Below are positions 52,939 to 61,875 of a stretch of 64,000 nt of DNA, piece after piece. The translations under genes were made by a program, and so were the position numbers. Positions within the stretch are counted from its first letter, which is position 1. Every line of letters starts with the position of its first letter. Under the pieces are notes generated by a model. It saw only the letters and a list, made by a program, of their open reading frames with translations. It did no database searches and was not told the DNA's origin. Source of the stretch: Paenibacillus ihbetae (lineage in GTDB: Bacteria; Bacillota; Bacilli; Paenibacillales; Paenibacillaceae); the NCBI RefSeq assembly GCF_002741055.1, contig NZ_CP016809.1, forward strand, positions 806,001 to 870,000. Reading direction: 5' to 3'.

Positions 52939-53807
52939 ATCCGGTCACCATCCTTGTCGTACTTGAAAAAGCCCTCGCCGGTCTTCACGCCCAGCTGTCC
53001 GGCACGCACCATCTTCTTAAGCACGATGGACGGACGGTATTTCAGCTCGCCGTATTCGCGGAACATGCGTTCCAGTGCGGCAAGAATGGAGTCAAGACCG
53101 AAACGGTCCGCCATTTCAAGCGGCCCGTGCTGGAAGTTGTAGCCGATTCGCATCGCATCGTCGATATCTTCCGCAGACGCTACGCCTTCCTGAAGCAGAT
53201 GCAGCGCTTCGTTGATCATGAGCGTAATCATGCGCGTCGTTACGAAGCCAGGAGACTCATAGACCATAATGCCTTTCTTGTCAGCCACTTCCTCGACGAA
53301 ACGCTTCGTTTCGGTAAACGTCTGCTCGGACGTTTTCAAGCCGCGAATAATTTCAACGAGATCCACCTTGGATACGGGATGTATAAAGTGCATGCCAATA
53401 ACACGCTCGGGATATTTCGTGGAGCTGGCAAGCTCCGTCAAGCTGAGCGTGGATGTATTGCTCGCCAAGATGACACTGCTCGGACATACTTGGTCAAGCT
53501 GTTCAAATACTTCCTTTTTTGCATCCAAATCTTCTATAATCGTCTCGATGACCATATCGCAGGTACCAAGCTCCTTGATATGCGTCACCTTCTGAATCCG
53601 GCTAAGGATAAGCTTCTTCTCTGCCTGCGTGATGCCCCATTTCTCCAGCTGTTTATCCAGACTGGTTTCGATCATGCGGTATGAATAGTCCAATCTCTCT
53701 GGAGATTTCTCAACGAGCAGCACGTCAAGCCCTTTGGCGGCGAGCATTTCCGCAATGCCCTGCCCCATCGTACCGCCGCCGACAACGCCGATTTTTTTGA
53801 AGTACAT
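52935..53807 (-). CDS. hbd: 3-hydroxybutyryl-CoA dehydrogenase
   Basis: A 290-residue short 3-hydroxyacyl-CoA dehydrogenase. The NAD-binding Rossmann start is IGVVGGGTMGQGIAEMLAAK. Further landmarks are VILASNTSTLSLTELASST, VIGMHFIHPVSKVDLVEIIR (catalytic His) and GYNFQHGPLEMADRFGLDSI with ADRFGLD of the family. It oxidises (S)-3-hydroxybutanoyl-CoA and related short-chain substrates in fatty-acid or butyrate metabolism. It is translationally coupled to ackA, which is unusual. The start is ATG 53807, with GGTGGAGTAG upstream. An unusual AT-rich repeat region is upstream. Confidence 0.93.
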   Translation of the reverse strand: MYFKKIGVVGGGTMGQGIAEMLAAKGLDVLLVEKSPERLDYSYRMIETSLDKQLEKWGITQAEKKLILSRIQKVTHIKELGTCDMVIETIIEDLDAKKEVFEQLDQVCPSSVILASNTSTLSLTELASSTKYPERVIGMHFIHPVSKVDLVEIIRGLKTSEQTFTETKRFVEEVADKKGIMVYESPGFVTTRMITLMINEALHLLQEGVASAEDIDDAMRIGYNFQHGPLEMADRFGLDSILAALERMFREYGELKYRPSIVLKKMVRAGQLGVKTGEGFFKYDKDGDRI

Positions 53808-53866
53808 GGTTTCTACTCCACCCTTTCCTTATCTCTATACAGTATTGTACCCCTATTTGTCGAAAA

Positions 53867-53928
53867 ATGCATTTTTAGAAGTAGTTCAAAAAATTAAAAA
53901 ACCGACTTTTTGAACATGCATTTTTAGA
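53867..53928. repeat. Direct repeats flanking an inverted repeat upstream of hbd
   Basis: ATGCATTTTTAGA occurs at 53867-53879 and again at 53916-53928. Between them GTTCAAAAA (53884-53892) and TTTTTGAAC (53907-53915) form a 9-bp inverted repeat. The arrangement is in the hbd promoter zone, about 60-120 bases before its start. Possible operator or small hairpin. Confidence 0.6.
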
Positions 53929-53965
53929 GCACAAAATATAATAATATCTTAGCATGAGAAAAAAG

Positions 53966-54001
53966 TAAAAAAAAATAACCAGCATAACAAATTATGCTGG
54001 T
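53966..54001 (-). terminator. Terminator overlapping the end of the FtsH-like gene
   Basis: On the minus strand ACCAGCATAA and TTATGCTGGT form a perfect stem with a 4-base loop followed by a long T-run (TATTTTTTTTTAC). The upstream arm includes the last codons and the stop codon of the FtsH-like gene. Confidence 0.92.
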
Positions 54002-55494
54002 AAAAGCGCGTTTTCACGAAATTGACAACGAAACTGCTCACCGGACAGGATTTCCTCTTTCATCAGGATGTCAAGCGAATTGTCGAATATCGCCCGATTC
54101 CGTTCCAACAGGCCTTTCGTCCGGGACATGAGCTCTTCTAGGATCATATTATTCTCCCGCATCAATTCCTCGGTCGTAACCATATTCATGTTGATGATGC
54201 CGAGTGAGGTTAAGCCGGATTTCATCATCGTCTCCACAATGTTCAGCGATTGCTCAAAGTCATTGCTGGAGCCCGTGCTCCGTCCGCCGTAATAAATTTC
54301 TTCCGCGGCAGCTCCGCCAAGCGCGATCATAATCTGCTCTTCCAGGAACGATTTCGTATAGAGATACTGCTCCTGCTGCGGATTGTGACGCACATAGCCA
54401 AGAGCCTTGCCGCGCGGGCTGAGCGCCACCTGCTTCACGCTGCCGGGACGTACGAGCTCCGCCATAATGGCATGACCCAGCTCATGGATCGCTACCCGCT
54501 TCTTCTCCTCGATATTGGATTCGCGGTCTGACCGCTCACCCATCATGACCTTATCGATGGCCATGGACAAATGGCGCTGGTGAATGAATTGCTCATTCTC
54601 GCGCATCGTGTAAATCGCCGCTTCGTTCATGACGCTTTCCAGCTGGGCGCCCGAGAAGCCGTACGCTTCCTCGGCGATTTTCTCAAGGTCCACATCCTCA
54701 TGCAGCGGTTTGTTGGCCGCATGCAGTCTCAGAATATGGGCTCGTCCCTTCTTATCGGGCAGATCCACCTGAATATGACGGTCAAATCTTCCCGGACGAA
54801 GCAGGGCGCTATCCAGCATCTCCTTGCGGTTCGTGGCGGCGATGACGAGAATACGCGGCGCTTCGGTCGAATAGATCCCGTCCATTTCGGTCAGCAGCTG
54901 GTTCAGCGTCTGATCATATTCGCGCTGCTGCCCGCCTTCACGCTTCCCGCCGATGACGTCGATCTCATCGATAAAGATAATCGCGCTCTGTTTATTCTCC
55001 TTCTCGGCCCGGGTGCGGGCATCCTTGAACAAATCCCGGATGCGTCCTGCGCCGACGCCGACATACATTTCAACGAATTCGCTGCCGGATGCAGCCACGA
55101 AGACGGAATTGGTATAATGGGCGGCCGCTCTGGCCATGAGCGTCTTCCCCGTCCCCGGAGGACCGGTGAGCAGAATGCCCTTCAGCGGACGAATGCCGAA
55201 TTTCTTGATATCTTCATGCCGAATCAGAAAATCAAGTGCTTCCCGGAGCTCCTGCTTGGCATTGTCCTGCCCGCCGATCTCTTCAAAGGTCAGCTTCGAA
55301 GGACCCGCTTTCTTGCGTTTGCGCTCATTGCCTGCTCCGACGGCGATCCCGCCTCGCATCTTTGCGATGAACAGCAAACCGCCTACAAGAGCAACCGCAA
55401 TGATGACCGGCACGATATTCACCCCGATAAAAGCCAGGAACACCAATAATACCGGGACAAAGCCGATCGCTACTTCTTTTGTCCATTTAGGCAT
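53992..55494 (-). CDS. FtsH-like AAA+ membrane metalloprotease without a periplasmic domain
   Basis: A 500-residue protein. It starts with two membrane segments almost touching (EVAIGFVPVLLVFLAFIGVN and IVPVIIAVALVGGLLFIA), then a basic linker, an AAA+ ATPase (Walker A GILLTGPPGTGKTLMARAAA, Walker B SAIIFIDEIDVIGGKREGGQ, second-region ATNRKEMLDSALLRPGRFDR) and an M41 peptidase with HELGH in RVAIHELGHAIMAEL and the third ligand in SSNDFEQ. Normal FtsH is about 640 residues with a large domain between the two membrane segments; that domain is missing here. The start ATG 55494 has GGAGGTGTGGAG upstream. It overlaps the gene at 55487 by 8 bases and ends at a strong terminator. Confidence 0.88.
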   Translation of the reverse strand: MPKWTKEVAIGFVPVLLVFLAFIGVNIVPVIIAVALVGGLLFIAKMRGGIAVGAGNERKRKKAGPSKLTFEEIGGQDNAKQELREALDFLIRHEDIKKFGIRPLKGILLTGPPGTGKTLMARAAAHYTNSVFVAASGSEFVEMYVGVGAGRIRDLFKDARTRAEKENKQSAIIFIDEIDVIGGKREGGQQREYDQTLNQLLTEMDGIYSTEAPRILVIAATNRKEMLDSALLRPGRFDRHIQVDLPDKKGRAHILRLHAANKPLHEDVDLEKIAEEAYGFSGAQLESVMNEAAIYTMRENEQFIHQRHLSMAIDKVMMGERSDRESNIEEKKRVAIHELGHAIMAELVRPGSVKQVALSPRGKALGYVRHNPQQEQYLYTKSFLEEQIMIALGGAAAEEIYYGGRSTGSSNDFEQSLNIVETMMKSGLTSLGIINMNMVTTEELMRENNMILEELMSRTKGLLERNRAIFDNSLDILMKEEILSGEQFRCQFRENALLPA

Positions 55495-56020
55495 GGCTCC
55501 ACACCTCCATTTTGCCGGGCTGACGCGGCAGGATGATGAATTTACCGGACTCTCCATCCGACAGGCTGATGTAAACATTGTTGTCGTCGATCGTCGCTTT
55601 CGCCTTCAAATTCGGAGTATCGGCTGCCAGCCGATCCAGGGAGGTTTGAATGTTGGTATACTGCTTGTTGTCCATAGCTTCCGCAACGGACAGCATCGCC
55701 TTTTCCCACCACTCGTCCAAGGCCTTCGAGGAGTGGTCCTCGACTTGAATTTTAAGCTCCCGGCTGCCAATTACGGATTTGCCTTCCCGCTTGATATGCT
55801 GAACCAAGTCCTGCAAATTCGTGTCCGGAGCCAGATCGAGTTTCAAAGATACGGCATCCTGTTTAATATCTATATGAGAACTTTTCACGCCTTCATATTG
55901 GGAAACGACATCGGCCAGCGGACTTTGAACAGCGAAACGCTGATATAGAAACCATCCGCCGAAAAGCACCAATGCCGAAATGACAACCGTCAGCATGATA
56001 GGGACAATGCGTAGTTTCAT
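55487..56020 (-). CDS. Single-pass membrane protein coupled to the FtsH-like protease
   Basis: A 177-residue protein with an N-terminal membrane segment (IVPIMLTVVISALVLFGGWF) and a soluble outside domain. It has alternating charged and polar residues such as VKSSHIDIKQDAVSLKLDLA and KQYTNIQTSLDRLAADTPNL, and ends with ISLSDGESGKFIILPRQP. I do not recognise a family. The stop overlaps the FtsH-like start by 8 bases, so both are made together. An anchor, adaptor or substrate of the protease is plausible but is inference. The start is ATG 56020, with AAGGAGG upstream. Confidence 0.8.
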   Translation of the reverse strand: MKLRIVPIMLTVVISALVLFGGWFLYQRFAVQSPLADVVSQYEGVKSSHIDIKQDAVSLKLDLAPDTNLQDLVQHIKREGKSVIGSRELKIQVEDHSSKALDEWWEKAMLSVAEAMDNKQYTNIQTSLDRLAADTPNLKAKATIDDNNVYISLSDGESGKFIILPRQPGKMEVWSHA

Positions 56021-56218
56021 GAAGTGCCTCCTTCAGTAATAATTTGTAGAAATTATCTATCACTTTATATAGAACAACATATGCTATGACTAATAGATTA
56101 TTATTTGCCTTGTGAGTACAACAATGAGTATATCATATAATCTATACTTTTTCATGCCTTCCTGTGAAAATATTAAGAACAGTTTTTCCATTTTTTTCAG
56201 ACAACGCTTTCAAACTCA

Positions 56219-56266
56219 AAACAAAGAGGCTTGCTTGTACAACCGCGTACAAGAAAGCCTCTTTCT
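56219..56266 (-). terminator. Terminator after ypmB
   Basis: On the minus strand AAAGAGGCTTTCTTGTAC and GTACAAGCAAGCCTCTTT form a long stem, followed by GTTTTGAG. It begins about a dozen bases beyond the ypmB stop codon. Confidence 0.85.
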
Positions 56267-56277
56267 GTATAGCTGAT

Positions 56278-56796
56278 TTATTGATTTGGAAGAATAATGT
56301 CCTCTCCGATCGCCTGTCCGTCCTGGAAGCGATAGAACCGATAACCTAATTGGCCCTGATTCTCATATTGGAGCTGCCATGTATACTCGCCTTCGTACAT
56401 TACAGGGAGCAGTCGCTTGACCACAGCACCCGGCATCTCCTTCCGAATCTGCTCGCGCATCTGCTCTTCGGACAATCCGTTGCCGAGCAGCTCGGCCTGA
56501 ACCGCGTCCTTGCCCTCTACAGGCATGTTGTCATCCGTAAACTTCACCCAAACCATGATCTCCTGCTGGTTCTGATTCGTGCCGGTGATGACCCAATAAT
56601 TGTTGTTCTCGCCCCAAACCGATTTGTAGGTTTTATCTTTCGTCACCAGGCCGCCATGCTGACGAGCGGCTTGCACCGCCAAGCTTTCCTCATTCCACGT
56701 GTCCTTCATGACATAGGAATAGTACAGCTGCACGCACAGCAGCGCCAGCAGCAGCCCGGATATACTAAGCAGTATCCACTTTGTTCTCTTTTTCAA
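56278..56796 (-). CDS. ypmB: YpmB-like membrane-anchored protein
   Basis: A 172-residue protein with an N-terminal membrane segment (WILLSISGLLLALLCVQLYY) and an outside domain of the DUF5590/PepSY-like type, visible as VWGENNNYWVITGTNQNQQE and IMVWVKFTDDNMPV. The Bacillus homologue YpmB is found between dinG and aspB-asnS; here the gene is near dinG, mtaD, asnS and dnaD, which supports the assignment. Its function is not known. The start is TTG 56796, after GGGGAGG with rather long spacing. Confidence 0.78.
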   Translation of the reverse strand: MKKRTKWILLSISGLLLALLCVQLYYSYVMKDTWNEESLAVQAARQHGGLVTKDKTYKSVWGENNNYWVITGTNQNQQEIMVWVKFTDDNMPVEGKDAVQAELLGNGLSEEQMREQIRKEMPGAVVKRLLPVMYEGEYTWQLQYENQGQLGYRFYRFQDGQAIGEDIILPNQ

Positions 56797-56823
56797 ACCG
56801 TCTGATCCTCCCCTTAATCTGCC

Positions 56824-58122
56824 CTAAAGGGTCGAAAGACGCTCGAATGAACGCTGGGCTTCACGGCGGATCCGTTCCTCATCCAGCGTGAGGCAGGAGC
56901 CGTGCTTAACAACCTGCTTGCCGTCAACCCATACATGCTCCACATCCTTGGCGGATGCCGAGTAAATCGAATGCGAAATGTAATCCGTGCGCGGCAGGAA
57001 ATGCGCTTGATCGGTATTCAGCGCGATCATGTCGGCCTTCATCCCGACGGCCAGTCTGCCTACGTTATCAAGAAATGCCGATTTCGCTCCATACTCGGTT
57101 CCCATTCGAAGCGCTTCGGCTGCCGGAACGGCTGTCGGATCGCCGCTGACGCCCTTGTGGATAAGAGCGGCCAGACGCATCTCTTCGAACATGTCCAGGT
57201 TGTTATTGCTCGCTGGTCCATCGGTTCCCAGGGACACCGTCACGCCTGCTTTCAACAGCTCGGGCACGCGCGCAACCCCGCTGGCGAGCTTCAGGTTGCT
57301 GCCCGGGTTATGGGATACCGCCACCTGATGCTTAGCCAAGATCTCAATCTCTTCATCCGTCAAATGCACCGCATGCGCAACGAGCGCCGGACGCGAGAAC
57401 ACGCCAAGCTTCTCCAGATGGGCCACCGGGCGCAGTCCATAGTCATTCACATTCTGCTGCACTTCGGCTGCCGTTTCGGACATGTGGGTATGGATCGGCA
57501 GATTCAAATCATGCGCCGCTTGAACGAATTTCTCGATAAAGTCCGGCGGGCATGTGTAAGGCGCATGCGGCGAAATCATCGTCGTGATCCGCCCCTCCGC
57601 CTGACCGTGCCAGTCTTTCGCAAAAGCAACCGCTTCATCCAGCTTCTGCTTCTGCACTTCTGGCGGGCATAAGCCGATGACGCCTCTCGTCAGAACTCCC
57701 CGCATGCCGGAGTCTTGGACAACCTTCGCTACCTGATCCATATGGTCATACATGTCAACGAAGGTTGTCGTACCGCCCTTCAGCATCTCCAGCACCGAGA
57801 GCGAAGTGCCCCAATAGACATCGTCTGCCGTAAACTTCGCTTCCATCGGCCACATCTTCTCCTGCAGCCAAACTTGCAGCGCCAGATCGTCGCCAAAGCC
57901 GCGGAGCAGCGACATGGCTGCATGCCCATGCGTGTTGACGAGCCCCGGAAGGAATAACAGATGCGTCCCGTCCATCACCCGGGTTTCGGCATCGACCTGA
58001 GGCTCTTCTTCCCCCAGATACGTGATGCGGTCGTCCTCCACAACCATATACCCGCGGATAACCGGTTGTCCTTCCTGAAGCACGGCAAATGTTCCGTTCT
58101 TAACCATCCACTTCGTTGTCAT
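56824..58122 (-). CDS. mtaD: 5-methylthioadenosine/S-adenosylhomocysteine deaminase
   Basis: A 432-residue amidohydrolase of the MtaD family, which deaminates methylthioadenosine or S-adenosylhomocysteine to the inosyl form. Metal-site motifs are LVNTHGHAAMSLLRGFGDDL (His-x-His), PIHTHMSETAAEVQQN (His), LVAHAVHLTDEEIEILAKH and LGTDGPASNNNLDMFEEMRL (Asp). Substrate choice cannot be settled from sequence alone; guanine deaminase and other relatives differ at these motifs. The start is ATG 58122 with AGGAGGATGCACAGC upstream, giving a 23-base overlap with rex. In a window with methionine-salvage genes this enzyme fits the same S-adenosylmethionine recycling. Confidence 0.85.
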   Translation of the reverse strand: MTTKWMVKNGTFAVLQEGQPVIRGYMVVEDDRITYLGEEEPQVDAETRVMDGTHLLFLPGLVNTHGHAAMSLLRGFGDDLALQVWLQEKMWPMEAKFTADDVYWGTSLSVLEMLKGGTTTFVDMYDHMDQVAKVVQDSGMRGVLTRGVIGLCPPEVQKQKLDEAVAFAKDWHGQAEGRITTMISPHAPYTCPPDFIEKFVQAAHDLNLPIHTHMSETAAEVQQNVNDYGLRPVAHLEKLGVFSRPALVAHAVHLTDEEIEILAKHQVAVSHNPGSNLKLASGVARVPELLKAGVTVSLGTDGPASNNNLDMFEEMRLAALIHKGVSGDPTAVPAAEALRMGTEYGAKSAFLDNVGRLAVGMKADMIALNTDQAHFLPRTDYISHSIYSASAKDVEHVWVDGKQVVKHGSCLTLDEERIRREAQRSFERLSTL

Positions 58123-58762
58123 GCTGTGCATCCTCCTTCCCATTGTCCAAATAGTAAGCCAGGCTTTGCAGATCCGTCGTAAAATCCGCGGTATGAATGC
58201 GGATGTGGGACGGTGCCTTCAAAATCGTCGGGGCAAAATTCAAAATCGCCTCGATTCCGGCATTGATCAGCTGATTGGCTACGTTCTGCGCTTCAAAGTC
58301 CGGAACCGTAATAATCCCGATTCGAATGCCGTATTCCTGGACCGTCTGGTCCAGCTCTTCCATCGGCTGCACCGTCAAATTATTGATCTTAAGCCCGATC
58401 TTCGGAGGATACGAGTCGAAAATCGCCACAATCTTCATATTATCCTTCAGAAATGCGTTGTAGTTGGATAGCGCATGTCCGAGATTGCCCGCACCGACCA
58501 GCGCAACGTTGATCTTCTGGTCCAGCTTCAGGATTTGGCGGATTTTCTCAATGAGATAGGAGACATCATAACCGATGCCCTTCCGGCCGAAATCACCGAA
58601 ATAGGCCAAATCCTTACGGATTTGGGCCGGATTCAGGTCGAGCTTCTGCCCAAGCTCCTGTGAGGAGACGGTGGACACCTCCCGCTTATGAAGCTCATTC
58701 AAATAGCGCAAATAGACTGGCAATCTGCGGACGACGGCCTCTGAAATTTTATCCGATTTCAT
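58100..58762 (-). CDS. rex: Redox-sensing transcriptional repressor Rex
   Basis: A 220-residue Rex repressor. The N-terminal winged helix shows AVVRRLPVYLRYLNELHKRE, VSTVSSQELGQKLDLNPAQI and RKDLAYFGDFGRKGIGYDVS, almost identical to the family consensus. The C-terminal NAD(H)-binding Rossmann fold has VALVGAGNLGHALSNYNAFL. Rex senses the NADH/NAD ratio and represses fermentation and respiration genes. The nearby ackA and hbd genes are plausible targets by function, but I found no clear Rex box (TTGTGAA-N4-TTCACAA) in front of them. The start is ATG 58762, 70 bases after the dinG stop. Confidence 0.95.
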   Translation of the reverse strand: MKSDKISEAVVRRLPVYLRYLNELHKREVSTVSSQELGQKLDLNPAQIRKDLAYFGDFGRKGIGYDVSYLIEKIRQILKLDQKINVALVGAGNLGHALSNYNAFLKDNMKIVAIFDSYPPKIGLKINNLTVQPMEELDQTVQEYGIRIGIITVPDFEAQNVANQLINAGIEAILNFAPTILKAPSHIRIHTADFTTDLQSLAYYLDNGKEDAQHDNEVDG

Positions 58763-58831
58763 GCATGCTCCCCCTATTAATAGGATGATAGTTCATCGCT
58801 TCCAATGTAATAACCCTGCTCCCCTCGAGGT

Positions 58832-61699
58832 TCACTCTTTTTCATTTTCCCTTTCCTGGAGCCACTGCGCAATACGAGGGACGATCCCCTCGGTCGGCAT
58901 ATGCTCCATCTTCGGTCCGGGCAGGGAATACAAGAAGTATTTTCCATAATATGATTCGATCACCCGCGTATCGTAGACAATCACGATCCCCTTATCGTGG
59001 GCAGTCCGAACAAGCCGCCCGAAGCCCTGCTTGAAGCGGATGACCGCTTGCGGCACCGAAAGCTTCATGAACGGATTCTTCTTCTGCTGCTGCAGCAGCT
59101 CGCTCTTCGCCTCGACCAGCGGATGGTTGGGCGGCTGGAACGGCAGCCGGACAATCGCCAGGCAGGTCAGCGCTTCTCCGGGAATGTCAACGCCCTCCCA
59201 GAAGGAGCTGGTCCCCAGCAGAACTGAGGCGCTGCTATCCTGGAACCGGCGAATCAGCTTCGTACGGCTCGTTCCATCCATTCCCTGGCCAAGCACCGTA
59301 ATATCGCTGGCAGCCAGCGCTTCCTTAAGCGGCTCATGCACCTGGCGGAGCATCCGATAGGACGTAAACAGGACGAGCATACGACCATGGGTCGCTATTG
59401 CCGCTTCGGAGAGCGACTTCACGAGCGTGTTTACAAATACCGCATCCCCCACAGACCCCTTCACGCTAGGAAAATCCCGCGGAATGACAAGCAGCGCCTG
59501 CTCCCTGTAATTGAACGGGGAGGGCAGCTGAACCGTGTTCAGATTTCCTGCGTCCGCCGCTTCCTGGAGCCCTAAATTGTCGATCATGAATTGAAACGAT
59601 TTATCGACCGACAGCGTCGCCGATGTGAGAATCACGCTCCGCTTCTTGTCAAAAAACAATTCCTTCAAATGCTTGCTGACATCAACGGGCACGGCGTAGA
59701 GCTGCAGCGACTTGCTGCGGAAATTGCCGTTGGCCTCCATCCAGTACACGGTGCCTTCGTCGTTCAAAGCCATGAAGGACCGCAAATCCTCGCGGTGCGC
59801 AGCCAGATCCTTAAACAAGCCCGACAGGTCCGTCAGCAGGCTGTCCGCACTGTAATCGTCCAGCTCTTCCTTTATTTCGGCGACGAGCTTGTCTCCCTTG
59901 CGCACGACATCTCCCAGCGTAACGTGAATCTGCTGTTCCAGCTCGGCGAGCGTTCCCCAATCCTTCGGCTTCTTCGCAGGCGAGAGCCGCAGCGAATACT
60001 GCCCGGCATCTCCCGGCGAAGCGTCGCCGCGTTCCGGGAGCAGGCCGAACAGCTGGTCGCTGAGGCGGTCCCAAGTTTCTTTCACCGTGATCAGATCAGG
60101 ATAGATCCGGTCGATGACCGCCGACCATTCCCCGGATTTCTCATGCGGAGAAGCCTGCAGCAGCTGCCGCAGCGCAGGGAGCTGCCCGCTTCGGCTGTCC
60201 TTGTACAGACGGGTCAATGTATGAACCACCGTAAAATATTTCATCTGCAGCCCGAGATGCTTGCCTGCCACATCCTCCAAGTGATGGGCTTCGTCGATGA
60301 CGAGCCGTTCATAGCTCGGAAGCAGCTGGTGGTTCGCTTTTACGTCGGTAAACAGCTTGGAGTGATTCGTGATCACGACATCCGCAATGCCGGCCTCATG
60401 CTTCGCCCGATGGTAGTAGCACTTGCGGAACCAGGGGCAGCTGCGTCCAAGGCATGAATCGGAATCGCTGGCGATCGTTTCCCAGAAATCGCCCCCGCGG
60501 CCGCCGAGATTCAGCTCCTCGTCGTCGCCGCTTTCGGTTTGCGTGAGCCACACCAGCATCTGGGCCGCCGTGATGACGTCCTCCTTCGGCGAATGAAAAT
60601 CTCTCCTATTTATTTTATGTTCAAATTTTCTCAAACACAAATAATGACCTCTTCCCTTAAAAATGGCTGCTTTAAAAGGGAATGGCACTACCTGGGTAAG
60701 CAGAGGTATGTCCCGGTCTCGAAGCTGCTCCTGCAGGTTGATCGTATGCGTGCTGACCATCACCTTCTGCTCCTGCTTGACGCTTTGGTAAATGGACGGA
60801 AGCAGGTATCCAAGCGATTTGCCCGTTCCGGTGCCGGCTTCGATCAACAGATGCTTGTCTTCTTCAAGAGCCTGCATCACTTCCTGGAACATCATGTCCT
60901 GCGCATCCCGGCTCTCATATTGCGGAAGCACTTCCTTCAAGCGTCTCCGAACCTCATCCATATACTCTTCGAAGCTCATGTTTGCCAGCGGATTAGGCTC
61001 GGCTTCATCGCGGACCGGGGCGATATCCGTCCAGTCCTCAACGCCTAATGCGAATTGGCGGTAGTAGGTATGAATGCTGCCATCCTGGACGGCCTGCATC
61101 TCCCGCTCCACGCGGATGCCGTCAAAGAACCAGGCCAAATCGCTGTCCTCTTCCGCAAACAGATCACTCAGCCGCTGTATGGTCAGCAGGGGAAGCTCAT
61201 CGATTTCCTGCAAGCATTTCAGCAGCACATTCGCTGTGGCAAGCGCATCGCTGTCCGCCTGGTGCGGACGGTCATGCTCGAGGCCGAAATGCGAGGATAC
61301 CATGCCGAGCTGATAGGATGGCAGTGAGGGGAAGCATATTTTCAAAAAGTGCATCGTATCTAAAATCCGGCCGCTGAACGGCAAATAACCGCAGCGATCC
61401 AGCGCGTTTTGCAAAAAGTTAAAATCGAAAGCCACGTTGTGCCCGACCAGGACCACATCGTCCAGCATGGGCACGAGCTCCATCATCATTTCCTCCAAGG
61501 ATGGCGCATCGGCCACATCGCTGTCGGAAATTCCGGTCAGACCGGTAATAAACGGAGGAATCGGAATCCCGGGATTGACGTACGTGCCGTACACGCGGGA
61601 GATGCCCCGATCCTCTTCGATGATGGCCAGCCCGACCTGGATAATTTCATCGGCAGACTGGTTGCCCGTGGTTTCAAAATCCAATACGGCAAATTTCAT
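58832..61699 (-). CDS. dinG: DinG-family helicase with N-terminal 3'-5' exonuclease
   Basis: A 955-residue fusion typical of Firmicutes DinG. Residues 1-170 form a DEDDh exonuclease: FAVLDFETTGNQSADEIIQV, LVGHNVAFDFNFLQNALDRC and HQADSDALATANVLLKCL. The rest is an XPD-like helicase: LIEAGTGTGKSLGYLLPSIY (Walker A), VMVSTHTINLQEQLRDRDIP, DVVITNHSKLFTDV, the DEAH box VIDEAHHLEDVAGKH, VILTSATLSVDKSFQFMIDN and the C-terminal RFKQGFGRLVRTAHDKG. The Cys residues SCLGRSCPWFRKCYYHRAKH look like iron-sulfur ligands. The start is ATG 61699, with AAGGG rather far upstream. It acts in repair of DNA/RNA hybrids and flaps. Confidence 0.92.
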   Translation of the reverse strand: MKFAVLDFETTGNQSADEIIQVGLAIIEEDRGISRVYGTYVNPGIPIPPFITGLTGISDSDVADAPSLEEMMMELVPMLDDVVLVGHNVAFDFNFLQNALDRCGYLPFSGRILDTMHFLKICFPSLPSYQLGMVSSHFGLEHDRPHQADSDALATANVLLKCLQEIDELPLLTIQRLSDLFAEEDSDLAWFFDGIRVEREMQAVQDGSIHTYYRQFALGVEDWTDIAPVRDEAEPNPLANMSFEEYMDEVRRRLKEVLPQYESRDAQDMMFQEVMQALEEDKHLLIEAGTGTGKSLGYLLPSIYQSVKQEQKVMVSTHTINLQEQLRDRDIPLLTQVVPFPFKAAIFKGRGHYLCLRKFEHKINRRDFHSPKEDVITAAQMLVWLTQTESGDDEELNLGGRGGDFWETIASDSDSCLGRSCPWFRKCYYHRAKHEAGIADVVITNHSKLFTDVKANHQLLPSYERLVIDEAHHLEDVAGKHLGLQMKYFTVVHTLTRLYKDSRSGQLPALRQLLQASPHEKSGEWSAVIDRIYPDLITVKETWDRLSDQLFGLLPERGDASPGDAGQYSLRLSPAKKPKDWGTLAELEQQIHVTLGDVVRKGDKLVAEIKEELDDYSADSLLTDLSGLFKDLAAHREDLRSFMALNDEGTVYWMEANGNFRSKSLQLYAVPVDVSKHLKELFFDKKRSVILTSATLSVDKSFQFMIDNLGLQEAADAGNLNTVQLPSPFNYREQALLVIPRDFPSVKGSVGDAVFVNTLVKSLSEAAIATHGRMLVLFTSYRMLRQVHEPLKEALAASDITVLGQGMDGTSRTKLIRRFQDSSASVLLGTSSFWEGVDIPGEALTCLAIVRLPFQPPNHPLVEAKSELLQQQKKNPFMKLSVPQAVIRFKQGFGRLVRTAHDKGIVIVYDTRVIESYYGKYFLYSLPGPKMEHMPTEGIVPRIAQWLQERENEKE

Positions 61700-61875
61700 T
61701 TCGTTAAAATCCCTTTCTTCCAGACTAATTAACAGCATACCAGAAGTTGCGGCTTTTGAACATTCCGGCATACAGAATACCGGCTCCCATGCTCCGGATT
61801 CGTTCGCGCATCACAGGTTTCCGCGTGTCCCTGATAAGGTAATTGAAGGTAACCGGTATCCCTTGTTCAAACGGC

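Noticed and set aside
53808..53990. Rex operator upstream of hbd
   Set aside because: No TTGTGAA-N4-TTCACAA palindrome within the region, so Rex control remains only a suggestion by function.
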